Counted from the stretch's first letter, positions 47,343-56,950 are shown. The stretch is DNA of 64,000 nt from Archivesica marissinica (GCA_014843695.1 CM026401.1:48868405-48932404), one strand, 5' to 3'. Notes: a model not told the origin generated them from the letters alone. Numbers and translations: made by a program.

Positions 47343-47551
47343 TTTATTATAGTGTCACCCCTATTTAAAGGGCCAGCCATTTCTGACTTGTGAGACACCT
47401 CCTTTTATGAACATCAGTACTTCCCGAATCCTATTGTTGTACGCCAGGCAATCGGTAACCATTATTTAACTAGCTGGCGGCTCACCAATCCGTCATATCA
47501 GAACGAACTCCTGACGAGGTTCGAACCTTCGACCTCTCGCTCCGTATACTT
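47343..47551 (-). mobile_element. SINE-E (duplicate of 35866)
   Basis: Same as copy 1, one base different ('gccaggcaatcgg' for 'gccagacaatcgg'). Confidence 0.78.
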
Positions 47552-47747
47552 TGTATGTTCCATTAATGTCAAACCCCTTGCGGGGACCTAGACATGTTTT
47601 CCTGGGCATGCTTAGCCGACCTAAGTGGTTAACCAGTACTAAGCAATGTGTGTGAGGTGCCTTGCTACGTGGCCTGACCGAGTATCGAACCCGGGACCGC
47701 TCGATTCCAATTCCGACGTTCTACCACTGGACCATGGACGCCACACC
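47552..47747 (-). mobile_element. SINE-A (duplicate of 36074)
   Basis: Same internal deletion and flanks as copy 1. Confidence 0.9.
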
Positions 47748-47841
47748 AAGCGCCACACAATACGTAACACACCCAATTCCCCATAATGTGCTTTTGCAAT
47801 ATCATAATGTTCACTACCTTCTGAGAGCATGTTTTAAAATA

Positions 47842-48080
47842 TTAACCCATTCAACACCAAGTAACTGACATGAACTGGTCCATGATATGATTAGACCAAT
47901 AAATTAATACGAAAATTACATTTGGACCAGTTCATTTATCAAAATGGGTAATTTTGTCTGAATATAGTAATATTACTGACAAAAGGTGCAGATCCTGATG
48001 AGAAAGCTCGTCACAAGCAGGCTCGTTTGGATACACTTTTTGTAAGCCTATTTAGAGGTCTGTGGTGTTGGATGGGTTAA
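47842..48080. mobile_element. PB2 MITE, intact
   Basis: TTAACCCATTCAACACC to GGATGGGTTAA, 239 bp, TTAA at each end. Internal 'aaaatgggtaattttgtctg' and 'ggtgcagatcctgatgag' define the family. Confidence 0.87.
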
Positions 48081-48300
48081 TTAATACGCTCCCATGATGC
48101 AATAGATGCGTCATTGTCCTCGTAACCGTGTGGTTGTGAGTTGCTATTGTCCTTAGGAACGGCAAGTAAATCCACATAGGCTGTTCTCTCTCCATCATGA
48201 ATGAGCTATTTGACGGCGATTAATCTAACTTTGTTCCGCAATCAAGCTAAAATTAATTTTCTAGAAGACCTTATGGACAAAATGTGTAATTCAATTTCAG
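48081..48300. other. Intron before exon C
   Basis: Contains a short SINE-B/C-tail-like 'gcaatcaagctaaaatta' near 48238. Ends with acceptor 'ttcaatttcag'. Confidence 0.55.
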
Positions 48301-48372
48301 AGATAATGTTCCACAAGCAGAGGACGAAGTGGAAGAAAAATATAAACACGAACAACTGATTGGACAACTAAA
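48301..48372 (+). CDS. Exon C of coiled-coil gene
   Basis: 72 nt, phase 2 in and out. Encodes DNVPQAEDEVEEKYKHEQLI then GQL: acidic then basic, amphipathic. Donor GTTAGT. Confidence 0.85.
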
Positions 48373-48485
48373 GTTAGTATGTTATAAATACTTAGATAAA
48401 ATCAGTGTACAGTATATGCACGTTATAGACCAGTTTATCTGGAGGGAATCATGTGGTTTCATACATGTGACAAGAGTTCCACCTC

Positions 48486-48710
48486 ACCAGAATAACATGA
48501 ACGGTTGTTCAGACGACTGTAAACCTAGGTCTCATGTATGATGCTATGCACCGAGTTTGATCTACCACCTCACCAGAATAACTTGAACGGTTGTTCAGAT
48601 AGGACGACTATAAACCTAGGTCTCATGTATGATGCTATGCACCGAGTTTGATCTACCACCTCACCAGAATAACATGAACAGTTGTTCAGACGACTATAAA
48701 CCTAGGTCCC
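48486..48710. repeat. Tandem triplication in intron C-D
   Basis: Nearly three copies of an 80-90-bp unit ('ccacctcaccagaataac', 'ttgttcagacgac', 'aaacctaggtctcatgtat'). Non-coding. Confidence 0.8.
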
Positions 48711-48890
48711 ACAGATTTGTTGCGGCAACCATAAGCATGTGTGGCTAGCTATAGGTACACTAGGTCGCCGACTTGGACACATTTTTTGGAGTAATTTAAA
48801 CTGAGATCATTTCCGGTTCGGGAGTCCTACCATATGTCTTCCAGTTTTATGCATTGTGTATATTTAAAGTACATTGCATGTTGTTTGCAG

Positions 48891-48948
48891 GGCAGCAGAA
48901 GCTAGGAACCGTCTAAGAATTATGAGATTGAGATACCAGTCCAGTAGG
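48891..48948 (+). CDS. Exon D of coiled-coil gene
   Basis: 58 nt, phase 2 in, phase 0 out. Acceptor 'gttgtttgcag', donor GTAAGT. Encodes AAEARNRLRIMRLRYQSSR, strongly basic and helical in character. Its last 30 nt plus donor are the seed of the 45-bp array that follows. Confidence 0.87.
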
Positions 48949-48965
48949 GTAAGTTTGGTACACTA

Positions 48966-49575
48966 ATTATGAGATTTGTTGACCAGTCTAGCAGTAAGTT
49001 TAGTACAGTAATTATGAGATTTTTAGACCAGTCTAGCAGTAAGTATAGTACAGTAATTATGAGATTTGTTGACCAGTCTAGCAGTAAGTTTAGTACACTA
49101 ATTATGAGATTTGTTGACCAGTCTAGCAGTAAGTATAGTACAGTAATTATGAGATTTGTTGACCAGTCTAGCAGTAAGTATAGTACACTAATTATGAGAT
49201 TTGTTGACCAGTCTAGCAGTAAGTTTAGTACACTAATTATGAGATTTGTAGACCAGTCTAGCAGTAAGTATAGTACACTACGGTATGAGATTTGTTGACC
49301 AGTCTAGCAGTAAGTATAGTACACTAATTATGAGATTTGTAGACCAGTCTAGCAGTAAGTATAGTACACTAATTATGAGATTTGTTGACCAGTCTAGCAG
49401 TAAGTTTAGTACACTAATTATGAGATTTGTAGACCAGTCTAGCAGTAAGTTTAGTACACTAATTATGAGATTTGTTGACCAGTCTAGCAGTAAGTTTAGT
49501 ACACTAATTATGAGATTTGTTGACCAGTCTAGCAGTAAGTTTAGTACACTAATTATGAGATTTGTAGACCAGTCC
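48966..49575. repeat. 45-bp minisatellite derived from exon D and its splice donor
   Basis: About 13 units of 45 bp ('attatgagatttgttgacca' then 'gtctagcagtaagt'...). The exon D end and intron start (48919-48965) align to the unit with small gaps, including 'attatgagatt', 'accagtc', 'gtaagttt' and 'gtacacta'. Each unit keeps GTAAGT. One unit is disturbed near 49278. Both strands have open frames because 45 is a multiple of three. Confidence 0.93.
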
Positions 49576-50083
49576 ATTTATAATGTTACTGTTTCATGAA
49601 TTTAAAATCTGATTATCACATAAGCAATGTATATTAAATGTTCGTGTTTTTATCGTTTTTAGAAGACTCGTTAAATAAATTCAATAACTTTTTTTAAATT
49701 TAAGTTTATTTAACGTTGCTACCGGTTGTCCATTTGAGCGATGGGCAGTTTACTTAACAACACCTGTCCTGGGCAGGCTCCAGGGTTAACCAGTACATCA
49801 TACACCAACCTCCGTAGGAAACTGCCAACTTTTTCATATAAATGAGACACGGCCGTAGCAGGGCTTATTCAATAACAAATGACCACTCATTTAATATCCT
49901 ATAGTTAGCAAATGTTACATATCTGTATAAATTAAAACTGAAAAATTGAAATATGATGGTAATCTGGATTTCTAATAAACCGTTTCTTAGAATATCTCGG
50001 CACAAGTAAACACATAATGCGGCTTTAATGACATGTGTCATGAATGATTTTTTCAGAGTTTCTGTTTTTTAAATTTTTTATAG
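49576..50083. other. Intron D-E remainder with SINE-D fragment
   Basis: A SINE-D end fragment ('taacgttgctaccggttgtc', minus) lies at about 49695-49745. The rest is AT-rich and unassigned. Ends with acceptor 'aaattttttatag'. Confidence 0.6.
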
Positions 50084-50206
50084 GCTCAAGAAATTAGTCA
50101 CCTAATAGCGTGTCAACCGACGGCCCTTAAAGCAGTGAGATTGCAGGCCCTTGTTCCATCATATCCAGATACTAAAGATAAAGGGGACACGCTCGACAAA
50201 CTTGAT
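50084..50206 (+). CDS. Exon E of coiled-coil gene
   Basis: 123 nt, 41 codons, phase 0. Encodes AQEISHLIACQPTALKAVRL, then QALVPSYPDTKDKGDTLDKLD. Donor GTAAGT. The most conserved-looking stretch of the gene, with few low-complexity residues; useful as a search query. Confidence 0.87.
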
Positions 50207-50354
50207 GTAAGTATATATTGTACTTTATCTCCTTGCATGCTTTCAGTCTCTCAAATGCATTTATGCAGTGGCGACTTTAAATAAACTTATTAGTTAGTTG
50301 CATGCTGGGTAAAATAAAGACCATAAATAAACTGCTCAAACCATGGCAACTGTA

Positions 50355-50590
50355 CAGGGTTCTGCTGTCGATAGACAATTGCGCCAATTGCCACAAAAAC
50401 AAATGCTAATAAATAGTGTCCAGTAAGCTACACTGCGCATTGTAAAGCACACCTATTCAAATGTTCTATTTAATTGTCGTAATGTGTACTTTAACCCTAT
50501 TTTGTCGAATTTGATTAAATAACATCATTTACGGACGCAATCGAGCACTTATTCACTTCTTCCAAAAACTCTGACCTAGAATGAGCGCTG
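50355..50590. mobile_element. H5 MITE copy 3, diverged
   Basis: Interior matches the 12543 and 18693 copies ('caaatgttctatttaatt', 'aactctgacctagaatga'). Left end CAGGGTTC. A clean target duplication is not visible. Confidence 0.65.
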
Positions 50591-50601
50591 GATGTTTGAC
50601 T

Positions 50602-50785
50602 GTACAGTCAAACCTGTGTTAATCAGCCAGTCAAGGGAATCACGGAAAGCGGCTGCTTAACGCAGGTGGCTGCTTAATAGAGGTGAAATGTGTAATAAAA
50701 CAACATATTGGGAATCTGGAAACTGGTTGCTTAATGCAGGTTGGCTGCTTAATAGAGGTAACCACTAACACAGTGTATGTCAAAT
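50602..50785. mobile_element. pogo/Tigger-like MITE, family PG2, diverged
   Basis: Starts TACAGTCAAACCTGTGTTAA, followed by repeated 'ggctgcttaa' motifs, and ends near 'ccactaacacagtgtatgtc', a damaged inverse of the left end. The same left end is multiplied in the array at 57880-58970. Confidence 0.6.
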
Positions 50786-50810
50786 AATTGTATCAGACAA
50801 CAATCAATGA

Positions 50811-50938
50811 AAAATTCCACGTTGCCTCTTCTCTCTTCATGGCGATGGATTCCATCAGGAATGAGGTCTCGAGAGTGATTAATATAAGTTGTAAGAACTT
50901 GTTTCGCAACCGAGCTAAAATAAATTTGTATAAACTAA
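50811..50938 (+). mobile_element. SINE-B, head-less copy
   Basis: From 'aaaattccacgttgcctctt' to 'ctaaaataaatttgtata'. No tRNA-like head. Confidence 0.87.
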
Positions 50939-51127
50939 TGTTCAAAAACAGTGAGAATGTAAATTATGATGTATTATATGTATAGTAGGTATTGTATATG
51001 TAATAATAATAATGTATATGAGTTCTCATATTGACATATTGTTCACGTGAATGCTTTCATGTATGTATATATGTTGTACAATGATGAACTTTTTTAAGTT
51101 CAAATTTAAAAAATAAAATTTCTTCTT

Positions 51128-51235
51128 TAACACTTTCAGTACCGAATAAAATTCAAAGCAATGTGCAAACAACATAGATCCAGATCAGCCGCGGCGTCTG
51201 ATCAGGATCTATGTTGTTTGCTATTCGGACAGATC
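51128..51235. mobile_element. PB3-related foldback fragment
   Basis: Inverted pair 'caaacaacatagatccagat' and 'atcaggatctatgttgtttg' with a short GC-rich loop (about 51167-51222). Outer ends are decayed. Confidence 0.7.
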
Positions 51236-51475
51236 CTTTTTTTCACATTATCATATTGGGTTTTGATCATATTTTTGCACAAAATAATGCTGTTACTTTC
51301 ATTTTTGCGCCAACTGTTGACGCAAATTGTCCCGACGTCACTAAATTGTGATGGCATCACCTCCGCAAAGCAGCGTTATATTTATGTTTTAAACAGCATT
51401 ATAAGTGTTTGCATCGAGACTTCTTTTAAATCGTAGTTTGTCTTACCATCAACGTTATATGTACCAATTCAAATA

Positions 51476-51605
51476 TGAGAGATGGTACAATGGTCACCAG
51501 ATCGGACAGGTGGGTTTTCTCCGGGTACTCCGGTTTCCTCCCACATATACGCTTTTATCCGATTCCAAATCCGACGCTCTACCACTGGACCACGAACGCC
51601 ACACA
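51476..51605 (+). mobile_element. Chimeric SINE-C/SINE-A fragment
   Basis: SINE-C body (51476-51560: 'agatggtacaatggtcacca', 'tactccggtttcctcccac') passes without a gap into an inverted SINE-A head ('gattccaaatccgacgctct', 'ggaccacgaacgccac'). The join is at about 51560. Confidence 0.75.
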
Positions 51606-51689
51606 TATTAAAAAACTAACGTGCTTAAAGATAGTATCTCTATACATATCTATCTTGTTTTCTCCCGTATTGAAGTTAATACGCTATTA

Positions 51690-51926
51690 TAGGCTGTCCG
51701 CTTAGCTCAGTGGTTCTCATGGATGCAACCCGAGTTTGATCCTCTGACCGGGGAGTATGTGAGCTGGTACGGATGTCGCCAGATCGGACAAGTGGGTTTT
51801 CTTCAAGTACTCCGGTTTCCTCCCACACGAATGACCACATTTACGCTTTCATCCGCGCCAACGAGAGTGATTAATATAAGTTGTTAGAACTTGCTTCGCA
51901 ATCGTTGTAAAATAAATAAAGTATAT
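51690..51926 (+). mobile_element. SINE-C, full length
   Basis: Head 'ccgcttagctcagtggttct', B-box region 'gagtttgatcctctgacc', body, tail and A-rich end. Lies in intron E-F. Confidence 0.92.
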
Positions 51927-52170
51927 AAAAAAAAAATTAAAATATGCATACTTTAAGGTTTGGTTTAAACATATTTTTTTTCTATCATGTACATGATTAT
52001 TTACAATTGAAATAAGGAATTCGACAGAAAGCTATACAGTTTATGGTTGTCCTCTCCTTACTTTAAGGTTTAGTCTACAAATTATAAGAATTATTTTCTA
52101 AGCCAATCAGAATCCATATTTAGGTCAAGTTTATGAATATTTTATTTTTCAACATTTTATATATTTTTAG

Positions 52171-52233
52171 CGAGAAAGAGTGGAAAATCTATTGGAAGAT
52201 GACCAGGGTCTGATAGTTAAACGAATACACTGA
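52171..52233 (+). CDS. Exon F, terminal coding exon of coiled-coil gene
   Basis: 20 codons plus TGA, phase 0. Acceptor 'tatatttttag'. Encodes RERVENLLEDDQGLIVKRIH. The segment from codon 6 through the stop and into the 3' UTR is repeated 87 bp downstream. Confidence 0.85.
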   Translation, partial: RERVENLLEDDQGLIVKRIH

Positions 52234-52380
52234 CAATAGATCCCGGGATTCACAGAACATCTCTCAACATCAAATCTATTGCAGGATGACCAGGGTCTGA
52301 TAGTCAACAGAATACACTGACAGTAGATCCCAGGATTCACAGAATATCCCGGGATTCACAGAACATCTCTCTACATCAAA
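52187..52380. repeat. 87-bp tandem duplication of the terminal exon
   Basis: Unit 1 at 52187-52273 and unit 2 at 52274-52360, with a partial third ('gggattcacagaacatctct'). Both units carry 'gatgaccagggtctgatagt' and a TGA (52231-52233 and 52318-52320). The length, 87 bp, is a multiple of three. Confidence 0.88.
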
Positions 52381-52486
52381 TCTATCTCTTTTATTTTCAA
52401 GCTCATGCTGCCAGTGACATCATTGATGACGTCATTATAGTCATCTGAATGCAATGTTGTAGTCATTTTCACACTTTACAGCCAAT

Positions 52487-52492
52487 AATAAA
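52487..52492 (+). promoter_or_regulatory. Candidate poly(A) signal, coiled-coil gene
   Basis: AATAAA about 250 bp after the stop codon, before the PB3 MITE. Plausible 3' end of the gene. Confidence 0.55.
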
Positions 52493-52517
52493 AAGTAAAT
52501 TTGTTTTTCAATCCATT

Positions 52518-52750
52518 TTATTCTGGATACATTTAAAAGCTTTTGCAAACAACATAGATCCAGATCAGCCGCAGACGCTGCATGCTGATCAGGATCTATG
52601 TTGTTTGCTACATAGCCAAGTGTCTTAGCAAGATCATCTGAATAGCAAGCAGCATAGAGCCTGATCAGACGGAACGTTCCATGGTGGCTGATCTGGCTCT
52701 ATATTCTTTGCAAATATTGTTTGAATGGTATCCGGAATCGAATGTGTGAA
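52518..52750. mobile_element. PB3 foldback MITE, copy 2
   Basis: Same internal palindromic segments as 19448-19694 in inverse order ('caaacaacatagatccagat', 'ggatctatgttgtttgcta', 'cttagcaagatcatctgaat', 'gatcagacggaacgttcc'). Terminal TTAA is lost. Confidence 0.82.
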
Positions 52751-52917
52751 TGATGAAATATTATTTCACCGGTGAACATGGCTTGGGCCACCCATGATAA
52801 TAATGCTTTACATCATACACTTAACCCGCCAATCACAACTAAAGTCGCGTTTGCAAACAGCATATAGCCAGAACAGACAGCACAGAACGTGCACAGAACC
52901 GATGGTCAGCCTAACAC

Positions 52918-53098
52918 TAGCTGTAGTGCATGTATTTTATCACCATGAATCGATGTCGTAGTGTGCACTGTATTTGTGGTAGCCTATACAGATACAATAA
53001 TTATCCATTCATAAGTTTGTAGTGCATGTATTTTATCACCATGAATCCTCGTCGTAGTGTGCACTGTATTTGTGGTATCCATTCATAAGTTTGTTACA
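52918..53098. repeat. Two-copy tandem repeat
   Basis: 'gtagtgcatgtattttatca' with 'gtagtgtgcactgtatttgt' and 'tccattcataagtttg' occurs twice about 105 bp apart. Non-coding. Confidence 0.8.
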
Positions 53099-53293
53099 TT
53101 TAAATTTTGATTTTATTTGCATAATTTTAAATCATGATAAAATATTTTTTGGTGAAGCTCGATGGCTTCGTTCATTTTTCTTTTATATCCATATGTACAA
53201 AGTGTTAAGCAGTTTTTAACAACATATGCAATACATAACTTGTAATCATAACTATGAATGTAAATCATGATAATTTAATTGATATATTTTAAT

Positions 53294-53579
53294 TAGGGAT
53301 GGCAACGAATGGTGATTGTGATATTCGAATATTCGGATGATCTTCCGAACGAATATTCGCACATTTCTCCAACTTTCGATTTCCACTACAGTTAGTACCT
53401 GTAAAACAAATGCTTCTGTTTGTGTCCCGTCAAATAGACTGCATTAATCAATTAGTGACCCCTGTAAGGTGTGAACAACATGTCATCGTCCTTATTTGGA
53501 GCCAAATCGCGATGACATTTTAAGTTATGATTTAACTGCAATTGATTTTTTAATATTCGAATATTCGTTTCCATCCCTA
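53294..53579. mobile_element. hAT-like MITE with perfect 8-bp TSD
   Basis: Ends TAGGGATGGCAACGAAT and ATTCGTTTCCATCCCTA. Flanked by ATTTTAAT at 53286-53293 and 53580-53587. Subterminal 'aatattcgaatattcg' palindromes. No transposase. Confidence 0.88.
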
Positions 53580-53774
53580 ATTTTAATATTTTGAATTTAT
53601 TGCCACATTGTTGGGAGACGCACACATCACGTTTAGCAACAATTAGTTTTATATATTATTATTTATATTATATACATATGCACATATATAAGAAAACCCC
53701 ACCCTAGTCTGGGAACAATCGGCGATTTAGTTATCTATGTTCATCAAATATCTTTTGTGTTTCTGATAATAATG

Positions 53775-53942
53775 TCTGTTTTACGTTTATTTATCGTCGC
53801 TACCGGTTGCCCATACGAGTCTCCTCTGGTTCTTTTACGTGCACGGTGTAAAGCACCGACACAAGACCGGGGGTCAGATGGGGGATCGAACCTGCGATCC
53901 CTGGATTACCAGTCCAACGTATTAACCACTACAGATCCGTCG
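53775..53942 (-). mobile_element. SINE-D copy with internal deletion
   Basis: Tail 'cgtcgctaccggttgcccat' joins early to 'gtctcctctggttcttttac'. The head is present ('ggggatcgaacctgcgatcc', 'ggattaccagtccaac'). Confidence 0.85.
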
Positions 53943-54784
53943 AAGTGTGGGGAACTTACAGCTTATAAAAGATTGTCCACGGCCCGAGCAGGGTTCCCGC
54001 TGTCCGTCGCCAAAAAACAAATGTTGGAGCTAAATTTTGTGAATTGGCAAACATATTTGGCGCAACTTTTTTATTTTTTTAAATTTATTTGTGAACTATA
54101 TGGCTCTTAGTTGGCTCCAAGTTTATTAAATTGCTGCAGTGTTTTTCAATTGGTGACAGAAGTGGAGCAGACAAACATTCAGACAGAGGGAATCCTGCCG
54201 AGGTTATAAAACTTTTCTCCAACTCGCTCTCAAGCTTCTGATTGGTGTTGCTGAGTGTAATACTCAGACTCAACCAATCAAATTCCTTGAGTTTAAATCT
54301 GAGTAAAGTTTTATAACCTTAGGCCCAGAGACAATAAAAGCATATTTTGGTGTCCAAATGTAAAGATGTTTTGAAAATGGCAATGAAATGCATTTCATCT
54401 ATTTGTTAAATGCTAGAACGACTGATTAAAAAATATTGAGGTGAGACGTGGTCTGGAGACATTTGTGTGGGACCTGTGCTATACCTGACATGGTCATCAA
54501 GAGATTAGCCTGGGTTCCAGTCTGTCGATATTTCACTAATTTACTTTTGGCAAAATGACGTTGATATTATCAGAAACTCAATACGGCCCATTTAATGGTC
54601 TGTGTTCAAATATATTTATATCACCGAGTAATGTCTGGATATCTGTTTATGCATTTCAGGTATAGTTTTTATGCGTTTGCATTTATTTTCTATGTTTTGG
54701 GGGAAAATTAGTTTAATATTTAGTAATTGCCATTTAATTGTACTGAAATAATTCATATTTTATTGTCGGAGGATGTTTTTTTAA
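53943..54784. other. Spacer; nested TTATAACCT inverted pair
   Basis: Contains 'gaggttataaaacttttctc' at about 54199 and 'agtaaagttttataacctta' near 54303 in inverse orientation, a possible small MITE of about 120 bp. Otherwise nothing recognised. Confidence 0.5.
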
Positions 54785-55006
54785 ACTTTATTTATTTTAC
54801 AACTTATATTAATTCACTCTCGTTGGCGCGGATGAAAGCATAAATGTGGTCATTCATGTGGGAGGAAACCAGAGTACCCGGAGAAAACTCACCTGACCGA
54901 TCTGGCGACCACCGTACTATCTCACATACTTCCCGGTCTGAGAATCGAACCCGGGTCGCATTGGTGAGAAGCGAGCGCGCTAACCACTGCGGTAATCGGA
55001 GGATGT
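54785..55006 (-). mobile_element. SINE-C, full length
   Basis: Tail 'acaacttatattaattcact', body 'ggaggaaaccagagtacccg', head with 'cgaacccgggtcgcattggt' and 'gcgctaaccactgcgg'. Confidence 0.92.
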
Positions 55007-55078
55007 TGTATCACTATTGTTTCAAACAATACCTACCGTATATTGAAACAATAAAAGTTTATTTTATCTTACGAGTTT

Positions 55079-55975
55079 TATTATAGTGTCGGTCCGATTG
55101 AAAGGGTCAGCCATTTCTGACTTATAAAACAGCTCGGTATCAGTACTTCTCGAATCCTATCCTTGTAGACCATTAATTAACCCTTTCCTTCATAGAGATT
55201 TAGGTTAATATACTATTATATCTCCATACAAACGACAGCCATTTAGCTATCATGCGTGGATAAGTAGTCACCATATCTATCCCACCTCCATAGATATTAC
55301 TGGGACTTCATAGAGATTTAGGTTAATATACTATTATATCTCCATACAAACGACAGCCATTTAGCTATCATGCAGTGGATAAGTAGTCCCATATCTATCC
55401 CATCTCCATAGATATTACTGGGACTACATGGGATTCTGACCGGCATTATGAACATTGGTTTGGCTACTACATAGTCAATGTATGTTGTATTGGTAATGAC
55501 GTCAAGAGGTGCTTCTATGAGGGAAAGGGTTTACGAACATTGATTTGGCTACTACATTGTCAATGTATGTCGTATTTGTAATGGCGTCAAGAGGTGCTTC
55601 TATGAGGGAAAGGGTTTATGAACATTGATTTGGCTACTACATTGTCAATGTATGTCGTATTTGTAATGGCGTCAAGAGGTGCTTCTATGAGGGAAAGGGT
55701 TTATGAACATTGGTTTGGCTACTACATGTCAATGAATATCGTATTATGTCCATATATAGGGAAAGGGTTAACTAACTGGTGCCTCACCAACTGACTATCA
55801 GAATGAACCCCATTTGCGAGGACCGATTTCTAATGTGATTTGCACTTGTGGCTCAAACCGTTTGCCTGTATTATGTATATTAAAAAAACCCAATATATTT
55901 AAACCTCTAATGTGGTACAAACCTTCGACTTCCCACTCCGTAGGCAGATGCCGTAACCACTATGCCACAGACGAG
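55079..55975 (-). mobile_element. SINE-E split by a TTAA MITE
   Basis: Outer parts 55079-55176 ('agggtcagccatttctgact') and 55772-55975 ('tggtgcctcaccaactgact', 'accttcgacttcccactccg', head 'cgtaaccactatgccac') are the two halves of SINE-E. The MITE at 55177-55771 lies between them at TTAA. Confidence 0.8.
55177..55771. mobile_element. TTAA MITE with internal tandem repeats, family PB4
   Basis: TTAACCCTTTCCTTCATAG at the left, GGGAAAGGGTTAA at the right. Interior has two copies of a 118-bp unit ('tagagatttaggttaatata', 'cgacagccatttagctatca') and about three of a second unit ('gaacattgatttggctacta', 'tggcgtcaagaggtgcttct'). An inverse copy lies at 60862-61645. Confidence 0.87.
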
Positions 55976-55979
55976 ATAT

Positions 55980-56036
55980 TTCTGTTTATGCAAATTTATT
56001 ATAGCTAGAATGTGAATCATTTTCTTGGAACTGTTG
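55980..56036 (-). mobile_element. Diverged SINE-B/C tail fragment
   Basis: 'tttatgcaaatttattatagc' region resembles the SINE-B end read on the minus strand. Confidence 0.45.
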
Positions 56037-56039
56037 GAT

Positions 56040-56908
56040 AACCTTCACCGGATCGACAACCCACAATGGATCGACAACCTTCATCGGATCCACAACCTAA
56101 CCTTCATCGGATCCACAACCTGCACCGGATCCACAACCTTCATCAGATCCACAACCTGCATCGGATCCACAGCCATCAACCTGCACCAGATCCACAACCT
56201 ATATCGGATCCACAGCCATCAACCTGCACCAGATCCACAGCCATCAACCTTCATCGGATCCACAACCTTCATCGGATCCACAACCTGCACCGGATCCACA
56301 ACCTTCATCGGATCCACAACCTGCATCGGATCCACAACCATCAACCTGCACCGGATCCACAACCTGCATCAGATCCACAACCTGCACCGGATCCACAACC
56401 TACATCGGATCCACAACCTGCACCATATCCACAACCTACATCGGATCCACAACCTTCACCGGATCCACAACCGTCATCGGATCCACAACCTTCATCAGAT
56501 CCACAACCGTCAACCTGCATCGGATCCACAACCTGCATCAGATCCACAACCTGCATCAGATCCACAACCGTCAACCTTCATCGGATCCACAACCGTCAAC
56601 CTGCATCGGATCCACAACCTGCATCGGATCCACAACCTGCACCGGATCCACAACCTGCACCGGATCCACAACCTGCATCGGATCCACAACCTGCATCGGA
56701 TCCACAACCTGCATCGGATCCACAACCTGCATCGGATCAACAACCTGCATCGGATCCACAACCTGCACCGGATCCACAACCTGCACTGGATCCACAACCT
56801 GCATCGGATCCACAACCTGCACCGGATCCGCAACCTGCATCGGATCCACAACCTGCACCGGATCCACAACCTTCATCGGATCCACAACCTGCACCGGATC
56901 CACAACCT
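56040..56908. repeat. 18-bp minisatellite, about 48 units
   Basis: Units of 18 bp (GGATCCACAACCTGCATC and close variants), nearly every one with the GGATCC hexamer. Some 12-bp insertions ('cagccatcaacc' type) shift nothing, as 12 and 18 are multiples of three. Two plus frames stay open (DPQPAS and RIHNLH repeats), one for 294 codons to 56950 with a short unique end (NDCNIDERDTRK). A secreted repeat protein cannot be excluded, but no signal peptide or unique N-terminus is present. Confidence 0.93.
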
Positions 56909-56950
56909 TTGAATGATTGTAACATTGACGAGCGCGACACTCGGAAATAG

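Larger units (their letters stand above)
46735..48077. repeat. Duplicated flank, copy 2
   Basis: Offset of 11,477 bp from copy 1 with near-perfect identity. It continues without a gap into exon C and is therefore the copy that belongs to the rest of the gene. Confidence 0.9.
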
